Assembly: GCA_018401495.1 (NCBI GenBank)
Contig: JAGYJX010000005.1
Span: 186,001 to 250,000, forward strand
Direction: 5' to 3'
DNA from: Rhodospirillaceae bacterium
GTDB taxonomy: Bacteria; Pseudomonadota; Alphaproteobacteria; Thalassobaculales; Thalassobaculaceae
Length of the DNA stretch: 64,000 bases
Under the pieces are notes generated by a model. It ran no database searches. It was not told where the DNA came from and saw only the letters and a program-made list of their open reading frames with translations. The translations under genes and the position numbers were made by a program. This document shows, in pieces, positions 45,059 through 53,887 of this stretch; within the stretch, counting starts at the first letter, position 1; the number at the start of each line of letters is the position of its first letter.

Positions 45059-46714
45059 TCAGGCCGCGTCGGCGGTGTTGGCCTTTGGCCTCCAGTTCCA
45101 CGGCAGTAGATCGTCGATCTGCCGGATCGAATGCGTGTTGATACGCGCCAGTACATCGGCAAGCCAGACCTGCGGATCGACGTCGTTCAGCCTGGCGGTG
45201 GCGATCAGGCTGTACATGACCGCGGCGCGCTGGCCGCCGCGGTCGGAGCCGCAGAACAGCCAGGATTTCCGCCCCAGCGCGATGCCGCGCAGGGCGCGCT
45301 CGGCGGCGTTGTTGGAGAGGCAGACGCGGCCGTCCTCGAGGAACCGGGTGAAGGCGGTCCAGCGCCGCTGCACATAGCCGATGGCCTTGGCGATGTCGTG
45401 GCCGCGCGAGAGCCTGGGGCCGGTGTCGCGCATCCACCTCTCCAGCTCGGCGACGATCGGGGCGCTCAACTCCTGGCGGATGGCCAGCCGTTGGGCGGCC
45501 GGCAGGCCGGCGGCTTGCCGCTCGACGGCGAAGAGAGCGTCGATGCGCTGCACGGCCTCCAGGGCGAGCGGATAGATCGCCTGCGCCTTCTCGCCCTTGG
45601 CCTTTCGACGGGCGGCGGTCTCCAGGTCGGCCAGCTCGAAGAACTTGCGCCGGGCATGGGCCCAGCAGCCGGCCTCCAGCACAGGTCCCGGCGTGCGCCC
45701 CGCAGCATAGAGCTCGCCGTAGCCGCCATAGGCATCGGCCTGCAGCACGCCGCTCCAGCCCTTGAGATGCGCCTGGGGATGCTCGCCACGCCGGTCGCGG
45801 GAATAGTGGAAGACCGCCGCCGGAGGTTCGGGACCGGCAAACGGCCTGTCGTCGCGGACATACACCCACAGCCGGCCAGTGTCGGTCTTGCCCCTGGCGA
45901 GGACCGGCACCGTGGTGTCGTCGCCATGCAGCCGCGCGGCGGCCAGCACATGCGCCTCAAGGCGCCGGAACAGCGGCATCAGCGCCGCGGTGGCCGCACC
46001 CACCTGGTCGGCCAGGGTGGAGAGGCTGAGCGGCACGCCCTCGCGGGCATAGCGTTCGGCCTGCCGGTTCAGCGGCTGGTGCTGCCCGAACTTCTCGAAC
46101 AGGATCATCGCCAGCAGGCTGGGGCCGGCCCAGCCCCGGGGGACCACATGGAACGGTGCCGGCGACTGGCTGACGGCCTCGCAATCGCGGCAGGAAAACT
46201 TCTCCCGCACATGCTGGATCACCTTCCACTGGCGCGGGATCGACTCCAGCGTCTCGCTGATGTCCTCGCCGAGCTTGCGCAGCCGGGTTCCGCCGCAGAC
46301 GGCACAGGCGCACGGGCCGGGAACCACCACCCGCTCGCGCGGCAGGTGCTCGGGGAACGGCTTGCGAGCCGGCCGGCGCCTGGTGAAGCCGGCCACCGCC
46401 GTGGTCCGGGCCGCGGCAGCCTCGGCGGCGCGTTCGTCGGCGCCGGCGTCGGCCTCCAGCTCCTCGAGCTGCAGTTCCAGCTGGTCCAGCAGTCGCCGGG
46501 TGCGCTCGGCACGCACGCCGAAGCGATCGCGCTGGAGCTTGGCGATCAGCAGCTTCAGCTGCGCGATCCGCGCCTGGTCGTCCGATGCCCTGGCCCGTGC
46601 CGCCGCCAGCTCCGCCTCGGCCAGATCGGCCCGGGCCTCGGCCGCCGCCAGCGCCGCCTGCAGGGCGGCAAACTCGGCTGGAGCGGGTTGCGGGGCGACG
46701 TCCATGACCACCAT
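45059..46714 (-). CDS. tnpC: IS66 transposase TnpC
   Basis: DDE transposase of about 551 residues. An N-terminal coiled coil (AAEARADLAEAELAAARARA) is followed by a zinc-finger region with CACAVCGGTRLRKLG and KFSCRDCEAVSQSP. Catalytic blocks are ARLHGDDTTVPVLARG, LQADAYGGYGELYA and LSNNAAERALRGIALGRKSW. ATG 46714 is preferred over 46747. It needs TnpA and TnpB from the same element for transposition. Intact. Confidence 0.95.
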   Translation of the reverse strand: MVVMDVAPQPAPAEFAALQAALAAAEARADLAEAELAAARARASDDQARIAQLKLLIAKLQRDRFGVRAERTRRLLDQLELQLEELEADAGADERAAEAAAARTTAVAGFTRRRPARKPFPEHLPRERVVVPGPCACAVCGGTRLRKLGEDISETLESIPRQWKVIQHVREKFSCRDCEAVSQSPAPFHVVPRGWAGPSLLAMILFEKFGQHQPLNRQAERYAREGVPLSLSTLADQVGAATAALMPLFRRLEAHVLAAARLHGDDTTVPVLARGKTDTGRLWVYVRDDRPFAGPEPPAAVFHYSRDRRGEHPQAHLKGWSGVLQADAYGGYGELYAAGRTPGPVLEAGCWAHARRKFFELADLETAARRKAKGEKAQAIYPLALEAVQRIDALFAVERQAAGLPAAQRLAIRQELSAPIVAELERWMRDTGPRLSRGHDIAKAIGYVQRRWTAFTRFLEDGRVCLSNNAAERALRGIALGRKSWLFCGSDRGGQRAAVMYSLIATARLNDVDPQVWLADVLARINTHSIRQIDDLLPWNWRPKANTADAA

Positions 46715-46776
46715 GGAATCACAGATCGGCGCGCCCGGCCGCCGCAAAACGCAACCGTCGCCAGGAAATCTTCGTC

Positions 46777-47124
46777 CTATCCGGCGCTGGCCGGACGCCA
46801 GCTGTGCTGCGGGTTGCGCCAGTCGATCCCGTCCAGCAGATAGCCCAGTTGGGCCAGCGTCAGGGCGACCTTGTCGCCGCTCCCGGAGGGCCAGATGAAC
46901 CGGCCCCGCTCCAGCCGCTTGGCGTAGAGCGACATGCCGATCCCGTCATGCCACAGCACCTTGACCAGCCCGCCGGCGCGGCCGCGGAACACGTAGAGAT
47001 CACCGCCATGCGGGTCGCGGCCCAACCGCTCCTGCACCAGCAGCGCCAGACCCTGCATGCCCTTGCGCATGTCCGTGTGGCCCGTGGCGATCCAGACCCG
47101 CACGCCGCCGGCCAGCGGGATCAT
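46777..47124 (-). CDS. tnpB: IS66 accessory protein TnpB
   Basis: A 115-residue Orf2-type accessory protein. Typical stretches are VRVWIATGHTDMRKGMQGLA, GGDLYVFRGRAGGLVKVLWH and LERGRFIWPSGSGDKVAL. ATG 47124 overlaps the tnpA stop by four bases (ATGA). Required for IS66 transposition although its biochemical role is unclear. Confidence 0.94.
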   Translation of the reverse strand: MIPLAGGVRVWIATGHTDMRKGMQGLALLVQERLGRDPHGGDLYVFRGRAGGLVKVLWHDGIGMSLYAKRLERGRFIWPSGSGDKVALTLAQLGYLLDGIDWRNPQHSWRPASAG

Positions 47125-47462
47125 CGCAGCGCCCTGAGCGCAGCCGCGACCAGGGCAGCCGGTGCCGACGGCGCGATGCTGGCGCGGGCACCGCAAGGCA
47201 GATCCACCACGATGCAGCACGACGTCTGCGCCCCGGCCGCCGGCGCCGACGCGATCATCGCCTGCACGAAGCCAGGCCCGTCCACGCCTCCCTGCGCACG
47301 GCGGCGCCATGTGTAGATCAGCCCCGTCGAGACGTCGAACCGCCGCGCCACATCGGCCACGCACGCCCCGGGCGCAAATGCCGCCTCGACGATCCGAAGC
47401 TTGTCCGCGTCGCTCCACCGCCGACGGCGCTCCGGCCCCGACAGCACCGTGACATGGCTCAT
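47121..47462 (-). CDS. tnpA: IS66 accessory protein TnpA
   Basis: A 113-residue protein with a helix-turn-helix near the N-terminus (RRRWSDADKLRIVEAAFAPG and VADVARRFDVSTGLIYTWRR). This is the IS3/IS66 Orf1 type that probably binds the element ends. ATG 47462. It is the first gene of the element's operon and overlaps tnpB. Confidence 0.93.
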   Translation of the reverse strand: MSHVTVLSGPERRRRWSDADKLRIVEAAFAPGACVADVARRFDVSTGLIYTWRRRAQGGVDGPGFVQAMIASAPAAGAQTSCCIVVDLPCGARASIAPSAPAALVAAALRALR

Positions 47463-48189
47463 CACCCGCTCCTATGCACGCTCCTACGAGCACGCTTAAG
47501 AGCACACCGACACGACCAAGCCGGGCAAGGCGGCCATCACCGGAGGGTTACTCCGCGAGGGTGAGTTTGATGAGAAAGACGGTGCACCAGCGCTGCGGTT
47601 GGTCGGGGATGTGCAACCCATTGATGGGGGCGGTGCGATCATTCGTAAAGGTATTGCGACTCCGGCGGATCTGATCCAAGATTTTCTAAATCAAAAATCG
47701 CCCTACGATCCGAAGGAGTACATCCGTTGCGCTGTCGAGATCAGCAACGGGGCGTGGCTTCCTATGCACTACTATGCCGGCAAAGCCAGGCTTGATCGCA
47801 AATCTCTGGCGGCCTTCATCATGGGCACCAACGCGCCGCCCAAACGCAGGCAGATTTACGCGGACCGAGCCCTGGGGAAGACCACGCCTTACCAAAGGGC
47901 CAGTGGTGCAGGCGCAGCGTACTTGAAGCACCTCATGGAGGGAGAACTGCCGGAACCCAAGACAAAACAGGACGCCGCGAATATTGCGCGTGCGCTGATA
48001 GGCCTGGAGAAGGAACCGGACGTGCCGCTGGCGGATCTGCTGTCGCTGATTTCCGACTGCTTGAAGATCCTGTTCGCAAAGAAGCCGGCGTGGGTGACCG
48101 TCGCCCGCAAGGCGGTGGCTCGCATCGACGATCTGTACTTTGCAAAGGCCCCGACGAGCGCGTGAGTTATATCCCAAGGGAGCGGGAAC

Positions 48190-48305
48190 CAAGATGGCCC
48201 GCAGGTGGCGCGCCCCGGCGGCGATCGCCACGACGTCACAGTCGTTCATGGCCAGGTCTCTGACCGCGCGCTCGACGCCGCCCTGCCCGGTCACGAAGAG
48301 CCTCT
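48190..48305 (-). pseudogene. Diverged fragment of a dadA-like gene
   Basis: On the minus strand this encodes FVTGQGGVERAVRDLAMNDC and VVAIAAGARHLRAIL, clearly homologous to FVTGPSG and VTDLAMHACDAVVIAAGARS in the dadA-like gene at 49419-50705. Nucleotide similarity is roughly 80% by eye over about 100 bases, with the same orientation, and fades on both sides. The rest of the gene is absent. It lies between the AlbA_2 and nuclease-like genes and probably came with the islet from a donor locus. Confidence 0.65.
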
Positions 48306-48433
48306 CAAGTGTTGGTCGGATTTGATACAGAACAGAGCGCGCCACCAGCGTTAGCATGATTGACGGCGTGACTAGTAGACCGCATTCGTGCTCTTCTGGT
48401 CTCATGAAGCGGTCGCTCAGACGCGCTTGAAAA

Positions 48434-49354
48434 TCACCGCTGCCTACTTTCGAACTCATCGGTGATTCTGGGCGTGCGGTCGTCGTCCGTTCGGCCAGAA
48501 ATAAAGGTGACCATCGGGCGCGTAAGCGTGTGGTCAATTCTGATCGATGGTCCGTCGGGAACGTTTGGCGTGCGGCGACTGTCGGGACGTAACTCCGAGG
48601 GTTCACTCAGGATGCGCAGCACATCATCTCCGTGTTTCCTCTGCAAAGTTTCATCGACGCGCGCTGTCCAGCAATCGTGAAGCGAGGCCGAGACCGCGTC
48701 CGGCGTTGGCACGCCCGCGCCCTCCCAATCGCCGGGCGGGCATAGTATCGCCTCCAGGCCGAACAGGTGCTTGCGGAGATGGCTCAGGCGCTTGTGGTGC
48801 TTGACTGATCTTGGCTTGGCCTTCGCCGCATCGAGCTTGAGTTTCAATTCCCCCGCGATGTCAGTGGCGAATGCCAGATTCACCCCGCTCACCATCGGCT
48901 CGTCACCCGCGAAGTAGGGATTGTCCACGACTGACTGGTGATTGTAAAACATGTAGAGCGGAAGCCAGTGGAACGGTGACTTAGTGAGAATTTGAAACTG
49001 GAAGTCCGTAGAACATGTGGTCTTATGCAATAATTTACGGTAGGATCGATGCTCTATATTTATTTTTCTACTGCCATTTAAGGAAGCACTTAGGCGTTTT
49101 GCCTGAATTCTCAAATTAAGCTGACGGTCTGATTTTACGTGCCAAAATTGAATATCCAGATCGCCTCCCGTCTCTGATTCAACAGGATATTGGATGATCA
49201 GTTCGGGTCCGGCAAATGCAGCGAGCGCCCCTGTGAATATGTCGGTCATCGTTTCTTCGCGGAACCGGCCCCGTTTGAGATTCACCTCTCGGTCCAGTAG
49301 ACGGCCAATCAACAGTGGCAGCGTCTTCGCAAGATCGCACATCGTCGTCGGCAT
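48434..49354 (-). CDS. Restriction-endonuclease-like hypothetical protein (DUF6615-like)
   Basis: A protein of about 306 residues. Near the N-terminus RGRFREETMTDIFTGALAAF is followed by ESETGGDLDIQFW and LNLRIQAKRLSASL. This is an E...D-x-D...Q-x-K series like the PD-(D/E)xK nuclease core, and similar to what I recall of the DUF6615 family. The C-terminal half (VKHHKRLSHLRKHLFGLEAI and later) has no recognised domain. ATG 49354 has GAGGGA upstream. G+C is lower than in the chromosome. The nuclease activity and family are inferred, not proven. Confidence 0.6.
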   Translation of the reverse strand: MPTTMCDLAKTLPLLIGRLLDREVNLKRGRFREETMTDIFTGALAAFAGPELIIQYPVESETGGDLDIQFWHVKSDRQLNLRIQAKRLSASLNGSRKINIEHRSYRKLLHKTTCSTDFQFQILTKSPFHWLPLYMFYNHQSVVDNPYFAGDEPMVSGVNLAFATDIAGELKLKLDAAKAKPRSVKHHKRLSHLRKHLFGLEAILCPPGDWEGAGVPTPDAVSASLHDCWTARVDETLQRKHGDDVLRILSEPSELRPDSRRTPNVPDGPSIRIDHTLTRPMVTFISGRTDDDRTPRITDEFESRQR

Positions 49355-49418
49355 AAATCCCTCGCTCGCTTCCACTACCGAGGCGGCCGGCTCCCGCTCC
49401 CGTCGTCGCGCGCCCCCT

Positions 49419-50705
49419 TCAATACCGCTCGATCCGATACGGCGTCATATCGATCCCCGGGTCCCTTCCCGCCACCAGATCCGCGATCAGCTCGCCGGTA
49501 CGCGCCGACAGGGTCAGGCCGATGTGGCCGTGCCCGAAGCCGAAATAGACGTTGGCGTGGTCCGGCGAGCGGCCGATCACCGGCACGCTGTCGGGCGTCG
49601 ACGGCCGGAAGCCCAGCCATTCCCGCGTCACCTCGGCCTTGAGCCCGGGCAGCGCCTCGCGCGCCAGCTCCAGCATGCGGTAGACGCGGCGGAAATCCGG
49701 CGGCGCGTCGACGCCGGCGAACTCGGCGCCGGTGGTCAGGCGCAGGCCGTCCTGCATCGGCGCCAGCACGAAGCCGTGGTCGCCGATCACCACCGGGCGG
49801 CGCAGCTCCGGCCCCTCGCTGACGTCCAGGTTCAGGTGGTAGCCGCGCTCGGTGTCGAGCGGGAAGCGGCGCCCCAGCATGGCGACGATCTCGTGGCTGC
49901 GGGCACCGGCCGCGATCACCACGGCGTCGCAGGCGTGCATGGCGAGGTCGGTGACCACGCGCTCGACACCCGCTCGGCCCGGTCACGAAGCGCCGCACGC
50001 GCTCGGCCGCCCAGCTGCCGCCGAGCTCGCGGAACTTGGCGAAATACGCCTCGGTCAGCTTGATCGGCTGGCTGACGAACCCGTTCTCGGGCTGGTGGTA
50101 GCCGTGGGTGAATTTCGGCGACAGGCCGGGCTCGAGCTGGCGCAGCTCGTCGGCGTTCAGCACCTCGAAGCTGACACCACGGCGCGCCATCACCTCGCGC
50201 TCGGCGCGTGGTGCGGTCCAGGCTCTGCTGGCTGGAATACACCTTCAGCCAGCCGACCGGCCGCACGATGTCGTGGGCGCGGGACAGCTCGATCAGCCGG
50301 CGGTGCGAGCCCATGCCGTCCTTGCACAGCGCCCAGAGGTGCTTGGAGATCTCCTCGACCCGGCCGGCGCGGCTGGCCTCCAGGAAGTGCCAGAACCAGG
50401 GGGCGGCGCGCAGCACGTGCGACCACTTGATGCTGAGCGGCGACATCGGGTCGGTCAGCATGGCCGGGACCTGCTTCCAGTTCCCGGGCGAGCCGGTCGG
50501 GTAGACCGCGCCGACGGCGATCGAGCCGGCGTTGCCGAACGAGGTGCCGTGGCCGGGCGGCGTCGGGTCGAGCAGGGTGACGGAATGGCCCTCGCGCTGC
50601 AGGAGCAGGCCGGTCGCCACGCCGACGATGCCGGCGCCGACGACGACGATGCGCTTCGGCTGGGGCCTGGGCCTGGGGCTGCGGCTGGGGGGATGTCGTG
50701 GTCAT
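49419..50705 (-). pseudogene. dadA: D-amino acid dehydrogenase-like FAD oxidoreductase (DadA family), several frameshifts
   Basis: DadA-type flavoprotein of about 425 residues spread over three frames. The FAD motif is PKRIVVVGAGIVGVATGLLL, followed by PPGHGTSFGNAGSIAVGAVY. The middle has RRGVSFEVLNADELRQLEPG and HGYHQPENGFVSQPIKL. The C-terminus has DHGFVLAPMQDGLRLTTGAE and YFGFGHGHIGLTLSARTGEL. Slips lie near 50680 (in a C-rich stretch), 50210 and 49965. The start ATG overlaps the stop of the upstream dehydrogenase by four bases. It would oxidise D-amino acids to keto acids, passing electrons to the respiratory chain. Confidence 0.85.
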
Positions 50706-51679
50706 CGGGCGCCTTCCGTGTCGCGCAGCATCTTGAGGAGGAGGACCAGGCGCTGGTCGCGCTCGCGCTCCAGATCGGCGAGGCTGCGGCCGGCCATCTC
50801 GGCCTCGACCCCGGCGATCAGCCGGTCCCTGAGGTCGCCGTCGCCGGTCAGGCTCGGCGTCGCCTGCATGTCGGCCCACCAGGATTCGATCGGCGGCCCG
50901 AACTGCTCGATGGCGGCGCGGATGCCGCCCTTGCCGCCGGTCAGGTTGAAGATCATCAGCGGCCCCAGCAGGGCGTAGCGCAGCCCCGGGCCCTGGGCGA
51001 TCGCGGCGTTGATGTCCTCGACACTGGCCAGGCCGTCGTCGAGGGCGGCGAACGCCTCGCGCCACAGGGCGGCCTGCAGGCGGTTGGCGAGGTGGCCGGG
51101 CACCTCCTTGTTCACCACGATCGGGTGCTTGCCGATGTGGGCGTAGAAGCCGTGCGCCCACTGGCGGCCGCCGCCGGGTCGGTGAACCGGCTCGACACCA
51201 CCTCGACCAGCGGGATCAGGTGCGGCGGGTTGAACGGGTGGCCGACCACGAAGCGCGGTGCGGCGGCGAGGCCCGCCACCAGGTCGGACAGGATCAGCCC
51301 GGAGGTCGAGGTCGCCAGCACGGCGTCGGCGGCGAGGAGCGCGTCGATGCGGCGGTACAGCTCGATCTTCACCGGCGCGCGCTCGGTCGCGTTCTCCTGC
51401 ACGAAATCGGCGCCGGCGACCGCCGCCTCCGGGCGTGTCGAGGGTGTGGAGCGTGCCTTCGTTTCCGCCCGAAGTGCTCACCGAGGTGCCGACGGCGCGC
51501 AGCTGCGGCAGGGCGTTGGCGACGAAGGCCGCCAGCCGCTCGCGCCAGCCCTCGGCCGGGTCCCAGGCGGCGACGTCGTAGCCGCGCGCCAGGAAATACG
51601 CCGCCCAGCTCGCCCCGATGGTGCCGCAGCCCAGCACCGCGACGCGGCGCACCGCGTCAAAGGCCTTGTAGTCCGCCAT
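50702..51679 (-). pseudogene. 3-hydroxyacyl-CoA dehydrogenase / carnitine-3-dehydrogenase-like protein, two frameshifts
   Basis: NAD-dependent dehydrogenase of about 325 residues. The NAD motif is RRVAVLGCGTIGASWAAYFL. After slips near 51425 and 51175, the rest reads ENATERAPVKIELYRRIDAL, VLATSTSGLILSDL, VVGHPFNPPHLIPLVEVV and, in the C-terminal domain, VNKEVPGHLANRLQAALWRE and GLRYALLGPLMIFNLTGG. The overall design matches L-carnitine/3-hydroxybutyrate-type dehydrogenases. It is coupled to the dadA-like gene downstream, suggesting a catabolic operon for a quaternary amine or amino acid (inference). Confidence 0.85.
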
Positions 51680-51879
51680 GGGCCGCCCCTCCCCCTCGCC
51701 GTTGCGCGCGGCCGACATATCAGCACCCGGCGCCCGGGAAGGGAATGCCGGGCTTGCGGTCCCGTGGGACGCCGGGCCGGCGGGCCGGATCGCGAAAAGG
51801 CGCACGGCGTGCGTCTATTCCCGTTGAGAAGCGCACGCGGTGCGCCTATGTTCCGATCCTGACCGGGAGGACACAGAGA

Positions 51880-52263
51880 ATGGCCATCACCGCCGCCAAC
51901 GACCGCGCCGCGCCGCGACTTCGCCTGGTGGTCGACAACACCGCCGCCAGGGCGGTGCTGACGCCGATCCTGGAGCTGGAGCGCCGGCTCGCCGAGGTCG
52001 AGCGGCTTCTGGCCGAGCCCGACACCGGCGGAAGCGACGCTGCCGGCCGCGCCGCCCTGCTGGAGGTGCGCGCGCTGCTGCGCTGCGAGCTCGACGCCCG
52101 GCCGTTCAACCCCCGGCTGGCGCGGCGCTGCGAGCAGCGGCTGCGCTGGATCGAGCGCCAGGCGCCGGCGGTGGCAAATGTGGCGGCGGCGCCGGCCGGC
52201 CTGCTGGCGCGCGCGCGGCGGGCGCTCATGGCGATTCTGCCCGAGCCGATGGCCCGTGCCTGA
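51880..52263 (+). CDS. Hypothetical helical protein
   Basis: A protein of 127 residues, MAITAANDRAAPRLRLVVDN onward, mostly alpha-helical with a predicted coiled segment (LTPILELERRLAEVERLLAE). GGGAGGA lies about 10 bases upstream of ATG 51880. No domain recognised. Codon usage is GC-rich like the chromosome. It lies just before the CHAD gene and may share its transcript. Confidence 0.6.
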   Translation: MAITAANDRAAPRLRLVVDNTAARAVLTPILELERRLAEVERLLAEPDTGGSDAAGRAALLEVRALLRCELDARPFNPRLARRCEQRLRWIERQAPAVANVAAAPAGLLARARRALMAILPEPMARA

Positions 52264-52330
52264 TCTAAGCTTGGGCCATCGGCAATCCAGCGACGGATCG
52301 CCGTCCGCCAACGGACGATCACGGGCGCCC

Positions 52331-53887
52331 TTGGAACCAACCGTCGTCACCCCGCTCGCCGCCATCGCCGACGCCGTGCGCGGCAGCTTCGCCGCCGACC
52401 GGATCGAGGTGACCGGCCGCCGTCTCAGGCTGCTCGACACCGTCGACCGCCGGCTCACGGACTCCGGCGGCCGGCTGGAGGTCGAAGCGTCTGATGGCGG
52501 GGGCGAGCGCTGGCGGCTGGTCGACGCCGACGGACGGGTGCGGGCCGAGGCGACGATCCGCGGCCCCGCGCCGAAGCTGGCCGACGATCTGCCGGACGGC
52601 CCGCTGCGCCAGGCGCTCGAGAAGGCGATCTCGATCCGCGGCCTGGTCGCCAGCCCCTGGATCGCGCTGACCGAGCATTCGACGGCGCTGCGCGACGCCG
52701 CCGGCAAGACCCGCTGCCGGCTGGTGGCGCGCACCGCCCAGGTCGAGACCACCGGCGAGCAGCGCAGCGCCGTGCGGGTCGAGGCGCTGAAGGGCTACCG
52801 CCGCGAGGCCAAAAGCGTCGCCGAGCGGGTGACCCGGCGGTTCGGCTGGACGCCGGCGGCCCCCGACCCGCTGACGGCGCTGGCCCCCATCCTCTGGCCG
52901 GAGCGCGGCGGCACCGCCGACCCGGCGGTCTCGGACATCGCCCAGCCGGCCGGGCCGGGCCTGCGCCTGGTGCTGCGGGCCCTGCTGGACGCCATCGAGG
53001 CGCGCAGCCGCGGCGTGATCGCCGACATCGACGACGAGGAGCTGCACGAGCTCCGGGTGGCGATCCGCCGGACCCGCTCGATCCTGGCGCTGCTGCGCTC
53101 GCGGCGCCGACCGACAGCCAGCGCGGCCGACCGCACGCTCGAACGGGCGCGCGCCACCTTCGCCTGGCTCGGCCAGGTCACCGGCCCGACCCGCGACCTC
53201 GACGTCCATATCCTGGCGTGGCGCGCCCACCGCCGGCGGACCAGCGCCGAGCAGGCCGCCATCCTCGAGCCGCTCGGCCGCTACCTGGCGGCCGAGCGGG
53301 CCGCCGCCCACGCCGGGCTGGTGCGGGCGCTGCGCTCGCGGCGGTTCCGCACGGCGCTGGCCCGCTGGCGCGCCGTGCTGGACGCCGGCGACCAGGCCTG
53401 GACCGGGTCCGAGGCGCTGCGCCGGCCGATCGGCGAGCTGGCCGGGCACCGCATCCGCAAGCTGTACCGCCGGGCGGTGCGCGAGGGCACGGCGATCACC
53501 GCGGACTCGCCGGCCGAAGCCCTGCACGCCCTGCGCAAGACCATGAAGAAGCTGCGCTACGTGGTCGAGATCATCCGCCACGGGGTGCCGGCCGACCGGG
53601 TCCGCCCGGTGCTGCGCCGGCTGCGGGCGCTGCAGCAGGTGCTGGGCGACGTCCAGGACATGGAGGTCCAGGCCGACGCGCTGCGCCGGTTCGGCCTGGC
53701 CATGGGCGAGACCGGCCTGGCCGGCCCGGCTACACTGATGGCGATCGGCGCCCAGGCCGAGGATCTGGAATTCCGGCGCGCCGAGGCGCGGGACCGCTTC
53801 GCCGCGGTGTTCGCGCCGGTGGCGAAACGCAAGTTCGGCGACAAGGTGCGGGCGCTCGCCGGCGCCAAGGCGGGAGACGGCGCATGA
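52331..53887 (+). CDS. CHAD-domain protein
   Basis: A protein of about 518 residues. The N-terminal about 190 residues resemble a degenerate CYTH/triphosphate tunnel domain (RRLRLLDTVDRRLTDSGG, SGGRLEVEASDGGGERWRLV). The C-terminal CHAD domain has two His-rich helical repeats, DEELHELRVAIRRTRSILAL and EALHALRKTMKKLRYVVEII. CHAD domains bind inorganic polyphosphate through such basic helices. The start is uncertain: TTG 52331 or GTG 52256. The stop overlaps the parA-like ATG by four bases. Confidence 0.85.
   Translation: MEPTVVTPLAAIADAVRGSFAADRIEVTGRRLRLLDTVDRRLTDSGGRLEVEASDGGGERWRLVDADGRVRAEATIRGPAPKLADDLPDGPLRQALEKAISIRGLVASPWIALTEHSTALRDAAGKTRCRLVARTAQVETTGEQRSAVRVEALKGYRREAKSVAERVTRRFGWTPAAPDPLTALAPILWPERGGTADPAVSDIAQPAGPGLRLVLRALLDAIEARSRGVIADIDDEELHELRVAIRRTRSILALLRSRRRPTASAADRTLERARATFAWLGQVTGPTRDLDVHILAWRAHRRRTSAEQAAILEPLGRYLAAERAAAHAGLVRALRSRRFRTALARWRAVLDAGDQAWTGSEALRRPIGELAGHRIRKLYRRAVREGTAITADSPAEALHALRKTMKKLRYVVEIIRHGVPADRVRPVLRRLRALQQVLGDVQDMEVQADALRRFGLAMGETGLAGPATLMAIGAQAEDLEFRRAEARDRFAAVFAPVAKRKFGDKVRALAGAKAGDGA

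Larger units (their letters stand above)
44778..47551 (-). mobile_element. Complete IS66-family element
   Basis: A 2774-bp element with terminal repeats GTATCCATCCGGTGA (left) and GTAACCCTCCGGTGA (right, read inward). It is flanked by an exact 8-base duplication, TCCGCGAG, at 44770-44777 and 47552-47559. It carries tnpA, tnpB and tnpC in the standard order plus a small fourth gene, all intact. Excising it restores the reading frame of the AlbA_2 gene. Confidence 0.95.
43815..48165 (+). pseudogene. AlbA_2 (Schlafen-like) domain protein, split by IS66
   Basis: The N-terminal part (43815-44777, 321 codons) has an HTH-like start (NKDIQFFFNRPDRSVNSGRI) and an AlbA_2 domain (residues about 120-240) with ECKEGFGFKHSDKWLRAIAA, LANNKGGYVVFGVRDK and KVGILRIHQHASRPVIALKN. 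The C-terminal part (47560-48165) begins GEFDEKDGAPALRLVGDVQP and ends in a helical region. Removing the IS and one copy of its TCCGCGAG duplication joins FIRE to GEFDE in frame, giving a 522-residue protein. AlbA_2 proteins are Schlafen-related nucleic-acid or nucleotide-binding proteins often found in bacterial defence loci. G+C is lower than in flanking genes. Confidence 0.88.

Noticed and set aside
45131..46843. A 570-codon plus-strand open frame inside the IS66 element
   Set aside because: It is the antisense of tnpC, which has intact catalytic motifs.
44811..47500. Placing the IS66 ends at GTGAGCG (44813) and CGCTTAA (47491-47498)
   Set aside because: Those sites give no target duplication and leave the host gene out of continuity. 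The ends at 44778 and 47551 give matching inverted repeats, an exact 8-bp duplication and a restored frame.
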